From Burkholderia oklahomensis C6786 (GTDB lineage: Bacteria > Pseudomonadota > Gammaproteobacteria > Burkholderiales > Burkholderiaceae), in assembly GCF_000959365.1 (NCBI RefSeq), contig NZ_CP009556.1, positions 434,001 to 498,000 on the forward strand: a stretch of DNA of 64,000 nt. Reading direction: 5' to 3'. Shown here one piece after another: positions 51,560 to 60,152 of the stretch. The notes beneath the pieces were generated by a model that saw nothing but the letters and a program-made list of their open reading frames with translations, was not told the DNA's origin and did no database searches. The translations under genes were made by a program, and so were the position numbers. Position 1 is the first letter of the stretch. The number at the start of each line of letters is the position of its first letter.

Positions 51560-52398
51560 TGCACCTGAAAGCGGGGCAGATAATCGCGTTGCAACCACGC
51601 GTCCGGAATGTCGCGCCATGCGTATCCGGAAAAGCGCATCACCGTCACCCAGCTCGGATCGAGGCCGTCGATGATCACGGTCTCGGTCGGACGCTCGACG
51701 CCGAGCTCCATCGTATAGCGCCGGTAGAACGCGCTCTTCAGCAGCCGATCGCTTTCCGAATAGAACTTCGCCTTGACCGGCCGGCTGTTCGACGCGTCGA
51801 GCCACATCTCGATCCGGTGGTACGTGAGACCCTGGGCCTTGCCCGTCAGCGACAGCTTGTAGCAATGCCGCGTCTGCCGATCGCCGTCCATCACGTCTTC
51901 GGCGCCTTTCAGCTCCGCCTGATAGTCGTGCGCGAGATTGACGGTGACGACGTCGCCGTTCGCCGCCTGCCCGAGCAGACGCTGGTCCGGCGATATGCGG
52001 ATGCTCGCCTGGTTCGCCGGATCGTAGAACCACAGGTCGTTGCCGTTCTTCAGCATCAGCTTGCCCGCGTCGCGCGCGGGCGCGACGAAGCGCACCAGCG
52101 TGCGGAACGCGCCGCCCGGCGCGTCGGGCTTCGAATAGATCGACAGCGTGTTGCCGTCGATCTGCTTGCCGGACCGGTATTCGGTCAGCGTCGCGGTCAG
52201 CACGAACGCCTTCGTCGGTGTCCGGATCGCGTCGCTTTGCGCAAGCAGCTTCTGCGGATCGGGCGGCGTCTGCGCGTGCGCGAGCACAGCCGCGCCGAGA
52301 CTCAAGCCGATCCACCATGTACGAAACAAGCGACGCACGCTCCACCTCCCGATCGATTCGATCTTTCGTTGTTCAAACTGAAAATTGCCGCCGCTCAT
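51556..52398 (-). CDS. LolA-like periplasmic lipid/lipoprotein carrier
   Basis: 280 aa, outer-membrane lipoprotein-sorting family. An N-terminal hydrophobic segment (WWIGLSLGAAVLAHAQ) directs it to the periplasm. The core (GNTLSIYSKPDAPGGAFRTL, NGNDLWFYDPANQ, YHRIEMWLDASNSRPVKAKF) is the half-barrel that holds acyl chains. The start overlaps the permease stop (ATGA) and its stop overlaps the barrel gene start. It is not housekeeping LolA; it is probably dedicated to the operon product. Confidence 0.88.
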   Translation of the reverse strand: MSGGNFQFEQRKIESIGRWSVRRLFRTWWIGLSLGAAVLAHAQTPPDPQKLLAQSDAIRTPTKAFVLTATLTEYRSGKQIDGNTLSIYSKPDAPGGAFRTLVRFVAPARDAGKLMLKNGNDLWFYDPANQASIRISPDQRLLGQAANGDVVTVNLAHDYQAELKGAEDVMDGDRQTRHCYKLSLTGKAQGLTYHRIEMWLDASNSRPVKAKFYSESDRLLKSAFYRRYTMELGVERPTETVIIDGLDPSWVTVMRFSGYAWRDIPDAWLQRDYLPRFQVQ

Positions 52399-53822
52399 AC
52401 GTAGCGCAGCGCGTCGACGATCGACAGCCGCGCCGCATGGCGCGCGGGCAGCCACGCGGACAACCCGGCGACGAACGCGAGCCCGACGAACGTCAGCGCG
52501 ATCAGCCGCCATTCGCCCCACACGCGCACCGTCAGCGCGACCGAGTCGATCCGCGCGGGCGGCGTCCACGCGAGTCCGCTGCGATTGACCGCGAACGCGA
52601 GCCCGAGCGCGACGAGCACGCCGATCGACGCGCCGACGACGCCGAGCAGCGCGCCTTCGCAGACGAACAGCGCCTGGATGCCGCTGCGGCGCACGCCCAT
52701 CGAGCGCAGCGTGCCGATCTCGACGGTCCGCTCGAGGATCGCGGTGCTCATCGTGTTGCTGACGACGAACAGCACGATCGCGCCGATCAGCACGAACACG
52801 AAGCCGAAGATCATCGAGAACATCCGGTTCGTCTGGTCGTAGAACGGATTCAGCGCGGCGAAGTCGAGCACGTCGAGCGGCTGGCCTTCGAAGCGGCCGC
52901 CGAACAACTGGTCGATCCTCGCGCGCGCGGCGGGCAGTTGCGCGGTGTGCGCGAGCTGAATCTCGATCGCCGTCACGCGCGGCGCGTCGCCGCCGTAGAC
53001 GAGCCGCTGCGCGCGCGGCAGGTGCATCGCGAGATAGACGTCGTCGAGCTCCTTCACGCCTTGCTGCTCGGCCTTGACGACCGTGAAGCCGCCGACGTTC
53101 GGCGCGCCGTACGCGTTCGCCGCGAGCACCTCGATGTGCGTCGCGCCGGCGCGCTCGCCGTTGCGCTCGCGCTGTTGCGCGTCCGCTTCGGCCGCCGCGA
53201 GCGCGAGCACGTCCGCGGGCGCGTCGGCTGCGGATGCGCCGGACGCCGCGCGCGCCGCCTTCTGCGCGTTATCGCCATCGCCGCAATCGGGCACCTGCAG
53301 CGGCGCGCACAGATGCAGCACGCGCGCGACGCCGTGCCCGACGATCGCCGCATCGGGCACGGTGCCGACGAGCGGATACGGCTTCGGCGTCAGCGGGAAG
53401 CCGTAGTCGTTCCATTGCTGCATCCGGTTCTGCTCGTCGGCGATCGCGCCCTGCGCGAGCACCGTGCGCGATACGCCCGCTTCGAAGTTGCCGGCGATCC
53501 CGCCGAACTGCAGCGTCGGCGTGATCACCGCGATCATCGGCGCGAGCACCGGATCGTCGCGCAGCTGCGCGATCAGCCGCTCGTAGCCACCGATCCCGTA
53601 CGCGACCGGATTGCCGCTCCCGTACTGATAATAGCCGTGCCGCTGAATCTGCAAGTGCCCGCTGCGCCGCACGAAATCGGTCTGCAATCCGAACGTGATG
53701 TCCTTGCTGAAGCCGCCGAACAGCAGGACCGCGCAGACGCCGACGATCATCGCGAGCAGCGTCGTGATCGAGCGCCGCCGGTTCCGCTGCAGGTTGCGCA
53801 GCGCCAACATGAAGGTATGCAT
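52395..53822 (-). CDS. ABC transporter permease, LolE/MacB (FtsX) type
   Basis: 475 aa. An N-terminal helix (RRSITTLLAMIVGVCAVLLFGG) is followed by a large periplasmic domain (about 60-330) with an Ala-rich insert, then three helices in the FtsX domain (FGFVFVLIGAIVLFVVSNTM, LGVVGASIGVLVALGLAF, LTFVGLAFVAGLSAWLPA). Coupling region: ERTVEIGTLRSMGVRRSGIQ. This architecture extracts lipids or lipoproteins from the inner membrane and hands them to a periplasmic carrier. Confidence 0.92.
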   Translation of the reverse strand: MHTFMLALRNLQRNRRRSITTLLAMIVGVCAVLLFGGFSKDITFGLQTDFVRRSGHLQIQRHGYYQYGSGNPVAYGIGGYERLIAQLRDDPVLAPMIAVITPTLQFGGIAGNFEAGVSRTVLAQGAIADEQNRMQQWNDYGFPLTPKPYPLVGTVPDAAIVGHGVARVLHLCAPLQVPDCGDGDNAQKAARAASGASAADAPADVLALAAAEADAQQRERNGERAGATHIEVLAANAYGAPNVGGFTVVKAEQQGVKELDDVYLAMHLPRAQRLVYGGDAPRVTAIEIQLAHTAQLPAARARIDQLFGGRFEGQPLDVLDFAALNPFYDQTNRMFSMIFGFVFVLIGAIVLFVVSNTMSTAILERTVEIGTLRSMGVRRSGIQALFVCEGALLGVVGASIGVLVALGLAFAVNRSGLAWTPPARIDSVALTVRVWGEWRLIALTFVGLAFVAGLSAWLPARHAARLSIVDALRYV

Positions 53823-54526
53823 CAGCTTTGCGCCTCCTGCGCGATGCGGCGGCGATCGACGATGCGGCCGTCGCGGATCTGCACGACATCGTCGGCCGCG
53901 TCCAGCACTTGGCGGTCGTGTGACGACACGATGAACGACACGCCGCTCTCGCGCTGCATCCGGTGCATCAGCGCGATGATCGCCTGGCCCGTGACGCTGT
54001 CGAGGTTCGCGGTCGGCTCGTCGGCGAGCACGAGCGACGGCTCCGCCGCGAGCGCGCGCGCGATCGCGACGCGCTGCCGCTGGCCGCCCGACAACTGGCT
54101 CGGCCGGTGCGCGCCCTTGCCGGTCAGGCCGACCGCGTCGAGCAGGTACGCGACGCGCTCCGCGCGCTCGCGCGCGGGCGCGCGCGCCATCAGCAGCGGA
54201 TATTCGACGTTCTCGTACGCGGACAGCACGGGCAGCAGGTTGAACGACTGGAACACGTGGCCGACCTGCCGCGCGCGGAAGTCGGACAGCGCGTCGTCGG
54301 TCAACGTCGCGGTGTCCTGCCCGGCGACGACGACGCGCCCCGCGTCGGGCCGATCGATGCAGCCGATCATGTTGAGCAGCGTCGTCTTGCCGCTGCCGGA
54401 CGGGCCGCTCAGCACGGTGAAGCGGTTCGCGTCGATGTCGACCGACACGCCGGCCAGGCCGGTCACTTTCACGCTGTCGAGCAGATAGGTCTTGCTGATG
54501 TTCTCGACGGAGACGATCGTCATCAT
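53822..54526 (-). CDS. ABC transporter ATPase, LolD/MacB type
   Basis: 234 aa. Walker A GPSGSGKTT, LolD-type VFQSFNLLPVLSAYENVEYP, signature LSGGQRQRVAIARAL, Walker B LVLADEPTANLDS and the switch histidine in SSHDRQV are all intact. The start overlaps the monooxygenase stop (ATGA) and the stop overlaps the permease start (TGATG). Confidence 0.95.
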   Translation of the reverse strand: MMTIVSVENISKTYLLDSVKVTGLAGVSVDIDANRFTVLSGPSGSGKTTLLNMIGCIDRPDAGRVVVAGQDTATLTDDALSDFRARQVGHVFQSFNLLPVLSAYENVEYPLLMARAPARERAERVAYLLDAVGLTGKGAHRPSQLSGGQRQRVAIARALAAEPSLVLADEPTANLDSVTGQAIIALMHRMQRESGVSFIVSSHDRQVLDAADDVVQIRDGRIVDRRRIAQEAQS

Positions 54527-56004
54527 GCGTCTCCCGTCTGCACGCGCACGGCGGCGGGCGCGGCAGCGGCGGCGGGCGCCGGCGCTTGCGCCGCGGTCGC
54601 GACGGCCACCGGCCGCCGCGACCGCGGCGCCGCGCGCGAATCGGGCAGCGCGCGAATCAGCCGCTTCAGTTGCAGCCGGTAAGCGAAATGCTCGACTTCG
54701 ATCACGTGCCGCTGCGTGTCGCTGAAGTGAATCCCGCCGTTCCAGTTCGAGCGGTCGCGCCGGATCAGCCGGTCGATCCGCGCGGCCTTGCGCGGCGCCG
54801 CGTCGCGCGCGCGCAGATAGCGCGCGACGAGCTGCGCCTGATAATCCATCAGCGGCCAGTTGCCGGTCGACGTCTGGAACAGGCCGATGAAGAACAGGTT
54901 CGGATGCGCCTGGTCGAAGATGTTCAGATACAGGCGCGGCTGCATCTTTTCCCATAGCAGATACGACGGATCGAGAAACGGAAAGCTGAGCTGGAAGCCC
55001 GTCGCGTAGACGATCGCGTCGATCTGCTCTTCGCTGCCGTCCGAGAACGCGACGCGGTCGCCCTTCAGCTCGACGACGTCCGGCTTCGCGACGAGATCGC
55101 CGTGCCCGAGGTGATAGAACAGCGTCGAGTTGATGATGAAATGCGCTTCGAACAGCTTGTGGTCCGGCTTCGGCAGGCCGTAGTCCTCCGGCTGGCCGGC
55201 CGTCGTCAGGCGCAGAAGCCGCACGCCGAAAAAGCGCCGCGCCCATAGCGGCAGGCGCAGCTTCAACGGCCACTCGGCCCAGCGATCGGCAGGAATCCCG
55301 AACAGGAATTTCGGCCAGTAGTAGTAGCCGCGCCGCGTGCTATGGAACACCGCGCGCGCATGATGGGCCGCCTCGACCGCGATGTCGCAGCCCGAGTTGC
55401 CCGCGCCGACGACGAGCACCCGCTTGTCCTTCAGCACGTCGGGCGTCTTGTACAGCGCCGAATGCAGTTGCAGCCCGTCGAAGCGGCCCGGATAGTCGGG
55501 CACCTGCGGCTTCGACAGATGGCCGTTGCAGACGAACACGCCCTTGTAGTGGCGCACCTCGTGGCCGTCGAGTTCGACGCGCCACCGCCCGCCGTCCGCG
55601 AGCGGCGCGACTTCGAGCACGGTCCGGTTGAACTCCGCGTGCTCGTAGACGCCGAAGCGGCGCGCGTAGTCGCGCAGGTATGCGAGCGCCTGATCGCCGC
55701 GCGCGTAGGTCGGGTAATCGGCGGGCATCGGGTAGTCCGTGTATTCGGAGAACTCGCGCGAGCTGATCATGTGCACCGACTTGTAGATCGCGCTGCACGG
55801 CTTGCCGTAGTACCACGTGCCGCCGATGTCGTCTTCGCGTTCGATCAGATCGAACTCGATGCCGTGCTCGCGCAGGTTCTTCGCGGTTGCGATGCCGGCC
55901 GCGCCGCCGCCGATGATGCAATAGCGGTTGCTGCGGTCCCGGTTCGTCGACGTTGCCGCCGCTGCCGCCGCCGTCGTTTTCGTCGTCGTTTTCGTCGTTG
56001 TCAT
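54523..56004 (-). CDS. Flavin-containing monooxygenase
   Basis: 493 aa. FAD-binding GGGAAGIA near the N-terminus, the FMO fingerprint FDGLQLHSALY (FxGxxxHxxxY), NADPH-binding GAGNSGCD and C-terminal YATGF are all present. Such enzymes oxygenate soft nucleophiles (N or S) or carry out Baeyer-Villiger insertion. The ATG at 56004 follows GGAGG at 10 bases; an in-frame ATG at 56040 overlaps the stop of the P450 fusion and would add 12 residues. The N-terminal tail is a low-complexity Thr/Lys/Ala run encoded by tandem 12-bp repeats. The C-terminus has an Ala/Pro-rich tail. Confidence 0.88.
   Translation of the reverse strand: MTTTKTTTKTTAAAAAATSTNRDRSNRYCIIGGGAAGIATAKNLREHGIEFDLIEREDDIGGTWYYGKPCSAIYKSVHMISSREFSEYTDYPMPADYPTYARGDQALAYLRDYARRFGVYEHAEFNRTVLEVAPLADGGRWRVELDGHEVRHYKGVFVCNGHLSKPQVPDYPGRFDGLQLHSALYKTPDVLKDKRVLVVGAGNSGCDIAVEAAHHARAVFHSTRRGYYYWPKFLFGIPADRWAEWPLKLRLPLWARRFFGVRLLRLTTAGQPEDYGLPKPDHKLFEAHFIINSTLFYHLGHGDLVAKPDVVELKGDRVAFSDGSEEQIDAIVYATGFQLSFPFLDPSYLLWEKMQPRLYLNIFDQAHPNLFFIGLFQTSTGNWPLMDYQAQLVARYLRARDAAPRKAARIDRLIRRDRSNWNGGIHFSDTQRHVIEVEHFAYRLQLKRLIRALPDSRAAPRSRRPVAVATAAQAPAPAAAAAPAAVRVQTGDA
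55973..55996. repeat. Two tandem 12-bp repeats at the monooxygenase N-terminus
   Basis: GTCGTTTTCGTC occurs twice in tandem, encoding part of the Thr/Lys-rich tail. The unit is a multiple of 3, so slippage would change tail length without a frameshift. Confidence 0.7.
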
Positions 56005-56036
56005 CGTTGTGGTTCCTCCACTGGTACGGTCGCGCG

Positions 56037-59000
56037 TCATGCCGTCATCGAATCGGCAAGCGCGCCCGCTTCGGGCTGCATCGTGCGCGCGGCGTCGACG
56101 CGCGTGTCGTCGAGGCGCAGCAGCACGTAGCCGCGCGCATCGACCACCGCGAAGCGGCCGGTCGCGTACTCGACGACGCCGTCGGCCGACGACGCCGGCA
56201 GCCGCGCGAGCTTCGCGCTGCCGATCCGCCAGACGGCCGGCGCGTCGGATTGCGCCGCGCCCCATTCGGCGAGCAGTACGCGCAGCACGTGCTCGACGTG
56301 ATTGACGGGCAGGCGCAGCTCGAGCGGAAACGGCAGCGTCCACAGGCTCAGCACCGCGGCGGGCGGCACGCGGCCGATCCGCACGATGCCGGCCGACGCG
56401 TCGTCGGGCACGCTCCAGTCGCCCGCCGGCAGCAGATCGCCGTTCCACGCGGCGTGAGGCGCGCTCGTCAGCCGCGGCGGTTCGGGCGTCGCGCCGGGCG
56501 GCCGCGCATATGCGGCGCCGATCTGCTCCGGCTCCGGCCGGTAGACGAGCGTCATGCTGAGCAGCTCGGTTTGCGTGCGCGCGTCGCTGCAGCGCACGTC
56601 GACGCACCAGACGTCGCCGATCATGTAGCCGGCCGCCTCGCTGCCGATCTCGACGGGCGCGCCGCCGTTCGGCACGTCGGGCAGCGCGTCGAGGCGCAGC
56701 ACGACGTTCGTCATCTCGCTCAGGTCGCGCGGCTCGCCCGTCGGCGGCATCACCCAGTCGCCGACCGCGCACGCGTGCTCGAGCACGAGCGATGCGGGCA
56801 GCACCGCGCGGCCGTTGAAGCGAAACGCGTACGCGTATGGCGCGACCGCCGGATCGATCGCATAGCGGCCTTCGAAGCGCTTGAACGGCCGGAAGCGCAG
56901 CGGCTCGCCGACGTGATGCCGGCGCGTGACGAGCTCGCCGATGTTCGGCAGCTCGCGGATCGGCTGGAAACCCTTGATCTGCACGGGCGTCGGCGCGCGG
57001 CCGACCGCGCCCATGAACATCACTTCGCCGCTGCCCGGCGACGCGAGCTCGCGCAGCCAATGCCGCACGCCCTCGTCGACGTTCATCGGCGTGATGTAGC
57101 GCTGCGTGACCGAGAAGTTCGTGATCATTCCGACGCCTTCCCACGTCGGCCACACGAGCGTCTTCACGCCGCACGCGGGCGGAAGCACATGCTTGGCCGC
57201 CCAGAGGCCGAGGCGCGCGAGCGCTTCGTTCGCGGCCGCGTAGTCGGTCTCGCCCGTCATCCCGCCCCAGCGGCCCGTCAGCGAGCCGACGTTGCAGAAC
57301 TGCACGAGCCGCGGTCGCGCGCGGACCGCATCGCACAGATTCGCGAAGCCGAGCACTTTCGTGCGGACCGTGCGCGCGAAGTCGTCGGCGCCCTTCTGGA
57401 TCAGGCGCACCGGCTGGTCGACGCCCGCGTTGTGGATCACCATTCGCAGCGAATCGCCGAGCTCGTCGCACAGCGCGCGCACGGCCGCGCGGTCGGTCAC
57501 GTCGCAGACCCGATAACGGACCGGCAGATCGAGCGCGGCCATCTCGTCGAGCGCGGCCTTCAGCTCGCGCCGCCGCTTGAGCCGCTGCAACGTCGCGCGG
57601 ATCGCCTTCGGCGGGTTGTCGGGCGTCGCCGCGCGCAGCTGTTCGAGGCTGTATCGCTTGAAGCCTGCGTCGTCGAGCGCCATCCACGGCTCGCTGCCGT
57701 CGGGCGGCGCCTCGCGTCCCGTGACGATCACCGCGCAGCCGTGACGCTCGGCGAGCGCGCGCGCGCACAACAGGCCGATTCCGCGCGCGCCGCCCGAGAA
57801 CAGCACGGTGTCGCCCGCTGTGAGCGTCGTGCGCGCATCCACGGCAAGCGGCGGCAGTTCATTGCGCCGCGCGTGCAGCGTGTAGCGCACGCCCCGCCGG
57901 TAGCCGACTTCGAAGAGGCCCCAGCGATAGAGCTCGTTGACGACGAGCCGGTCGACGCGGCCCGTCTCGTCGGGCGAGATGTCGAGCACGCGCACGTTGC
58001 AGTTCGGCAGCTCCTGCGGCAGCGTCTTCGCGAGTCCCGCCCACAGTCCGCCGAGCGGCTGCGCGCCCGCGGCGGCATCGCCGTAGCCCATCATTCCGTC
58101 CATCCACGTGAGCGCGACGTAGAAGAGCCGCGACGTGTCGTCCTCCGCCGCCCAGTCGCCGTAGCACGCCTTCAGCAGCTCGACCGTGCGTCGCATCGGC
58201 GCTTCCCACGCGCTCGCATCGTCGAGCGCGAACGGCGCTTCGAGCCCGAGATCGACGATGCCGTCGAGCGGGCCCGCTTCGTTGACGAACGTCCGCGCAG
58301 CCTCCGCATCATCGGCGTTCGCGGCGGGCGCGAACACCGACACCTTCGCGCACGTCCGCGCGAGCGCGGCCGCGATGCGCTCGACCGTGCCGCCGCGCCC
58401 GTTGACGAGCGCGATCCGCTTGCCGCTCAACGCGGGCGACGGCGCATCGGGCACCGGATCGACGGGCGCCGGCCGCCACGTGAAGCGCCATGCGGGCACG
58501 CCGCGGGCGCTCGCGTCGGCGGCGGCATCGCTCGGCGTCGCGAGCGACAGCCTCGCGGCGTCGGCGTGTTGCCGGGCCGCCGCACGCTCGTCGGCGACGG
58601 CGGCGCCGCTCGCGTGCGCGACATCGAGCGCTTGCGCCGATTCCGCCGCAGCGTCCGCCCCCGCCGCAGCGTCCGCCCCCGCCGCAGCGCTCGCGCCCGC
58701 CGCCGCCATCGGACACGCGGCGCCCGTCGGCTCGATCGTGTCGCCGAGCGGCCGCAGCGCGCGCGCGGCCTCGTGCTCGCGCACGCGCGCGAGATGACTC
58801 TGCTGACGCTCGCGCGGCTTCACGATCAGACGGATGCCGTGCATCGGCCGCAGCGAGATCGTCGCGCCGAGCTCGATCGGATGGCCGGGCAGCACGTTCA
58901 GATCGAAATGCTGCGCGATCACCGCAACGAGCACGCGCATCTGCAGCAGCGCGGTCTGGAAGCCGATGCACTTGCGCATCCCGCCGCCGAACGGGAAATA

Positions 59001-60152
59001 GACGAAGCGATGGCGGGCCGCCGCATCGCTCGCGAAGTTCTCCGGATCGAACGCGTCCGGATTGCGCCAGAACGCCGGATGACGATGCGTGACGTAAGGC
59101 GACATGAACACCGATGAGCGCGCCGGAATCCGGTAGCCGCCGATCTCGTCGTCTTCGACGAGATCGCGCGTGAAGCCCCAGATCGGCGGATAGACGCGCA
59201 GCACTTCGTCGACGACCTGCGACAGATACGGCAATTGTTCGAAGTCCTGCACGGTCGGCGCGCGCCCGCCGAGGCGCGCGTCGAGCTCATCGCGCAGCTG
59301 GCGCAGCACCGCCGGATGCTGCGCGAGCGCATACAGCGCCCACGCGAGGCCCGCGCCCGTCGTCTCGTGGCCCGCGAGAAACACGGTCATCACTTCGTCA
59401 TGCACTTCCTGCTGCGTCATCGGCGCGCCGGTGTCGGGATCGCGCGCGTTCAGCAGCAGCGAGATCACGTCGCTCGGCTCGCAGCGTTCGTCGCGGTGAT
59501 CGGCGATGATCTTCGCGATGATCGTGTCGATCGCGCGGCGCGCGTGCGCGATCCGGCGATTGAAGCGCGTCGGCGCCCAGCGCGGGATGAAGTCGTTCAT
59601 GTTGCCCTGCGGCATCATCGCTTCGATCCCGAAGCGCACCGCCGGCCCCACCGCTTCCGCATGCGTCGACACGTCGGTGTTGAACACCATCAGCCCGAGC
59701 ATCCGCAGGCTCAGGTGCATCATCTCCTCGACGACGTCCACCGCCTTGCCTGGCGGAAGCGCACTCCAGCGATGCGCGAGCGCGAGCGCCGCGTCGCCGA
59801 CCGCGGCCGTGTGCGCGTCGACCTGCTTCTTGTGAAAGAGCGGCTGCACCGCGCGCCGATGCCGGCGCCAGAATTCGCCGTCGGTCGTCAGCAGGCCGTC
59901 GCCGAAGAACATCTTGAAGTTGTCGTAGAAACGCCCGCGCACGTAGTTGCGATGGTTCTCCTGCAGCACGTACTGGACGTGGTCCGGATGCGCGAGCGCA
60001 TGCGTGATGAACGGGCCGAGCCGGTTGCGCGCGACGTCGCCGTATTGCTGGTGCAGGCGCAGCAGCATCGTGATCGGATTGCGCTTGTATGCGGCGAGAT
60101 TGCCCATCACGAGGCTGCCGCGCGGCCCCGGCGCCTGACGGTGCTTGCTCAT
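56037..60152 (-). CDS. Cytochrome P450-ketoreductase-dehydratase-like fusion
   Basis: 1371 aa. Residues 1 to about 450 form a complete P450: I-helix AGHETTG, ExxR in DEVLRVYPP, haem loop FPFGGGMRKCIGF. An Ala/Asp-rich linker (about 450-530) follows. Next is a PKS-type ketoreductase with its structural half, FSGGARGIGLL nucleotide site and GSLTG...DYAAAN catalytic residues (about 540-1030). The last 300 residues look like a double-hotdog dehydratase (KGFQPIRELPNIGELVTRR, RFNGRAVLPASLVLEHA), but the position of the usual HxxxG histidine holds Phe, so it may be non-catalytic. There is no KS, AT or ACP. The start overlaps the upstream gene stop as ATGA. It probably oxidises and reduces a carrier-bound or free acyl chain. 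Confidence 0.9.
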   Translation of the reverse strand: MSKHRQAPGPRGSLVMGNLAAYKRNPITMLLRLHQQYGDVARNRLGPFITHALAHPDHVQYVLQENHRNYVRGRFYDNFKMFFGDGLLTTDGEFWRRHRRAVQPLFHKKQVDAHTAAVGDAALALAHRWSALPPGKAVDVVEEMMHLSLRMLGLMVFNTDVSTHAEAVGPAVRFGIEAMMPQGNMNDFIPRWAPTRFNRRIAHARRAIDTIIAKIIADHRDERCEPSDVISLLLNARDPDTGAPMTQQEVHDEVMTVFLAGHETTGAGLAWALYALAQHPAVLRQLRDELDARLGGRAPTVQDFEQLPYLSQVVDEVLRVYPPIWGFTRDLVEDDEIGGYRIPARSSVFMSPYVTHRHPAFWRNPDAFDPENFASDAAARHRFVYFPFGGGMRKCIGFQTALLQMRVLVAVIAQHFDLNVLPGHPIELGATISLRPMHGIRLIVKPRERQQSHLARVREHEAARALRPLGDTIEPTGAACPMAAAGASAAAGADAAAGADAAAESAQALDVAHASGAAVADERAAARQHADAARLSLATPSDAAADASARGVPAWRFTWRPAPVDPVPDAPSPALSGKRIALVNGRGGTVERIAAALARTCAKVSVFAPAANADDAEAARTFVNEAGPLDGIVDLGLEAPFALDDASAWEAPMRRTVELLKACYGDWAAEDDTSRLFYVALTWMDGMMGYGDAAAGAQPLGGLWAGLAKTLPQELPNCNVRVLDISPDETGRVDRLVVNELYRWGLFEVGYRRGVRYTLHARRNELPPLAVDARTTLTAGDTVLFSGGARGIGLLCARALAERHGCAVIVTGREAPPDGSEPWMALDDAGFKRYSLEQLRAATPDNPPKAIRATLQRLKRRRELKAALDEMAALDLPVRYRVCDVTDRAAVRALCDELGDSLRMVIHNAGVDQPVRLIQKGADDFARTVRTKVLGFANLCDAVRARPRLVQFCNVGSLTGRWGGMTGETDYAAANEALARLGLWAAKHVLPPACGVKTLVWPTWEGVGMITNFSVTQRYITPMNVDEGVRHWLRELASPGSGEVMFMGAVGRAPTPVQIKGFQPIRELPNIGELVTRRHHVGEPLRFRPFKRFEGRYAIDPAVAPYAYAFRFNGRAVLPASLVLEHACAVGDWVMPPTGEPRDLSEMTNVVLRLDALPDVPNGGAPVEIGSEAAGYMIGDVWCVDVRCSDARTQTELLSMTLVYRPEPEQIGAAYARPPGATPEPPRLTSAPHAAWNGDLLPAGDWSVPDDASAGIVRIGRVPPAAVLSLWTLPFPLELRLPVNHVEHVLRVLLAEWGAAQSDAPAVWRIGSAKLARLPASSADGVVEYATGRFAVVDARGYVLLRLDDTRVDAARTMQPEAGALADSMTA
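58643..58696. repeat. 18-bp tandem repeat in the P450-KR linker
   Basis: Two perfect and one imperfect copies of an 18-bp unit (starting CCGCCGCAGC) encode an AGADAA-type linker repeat. In-frame slippage could vary linker length. Confidence 0.75.
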
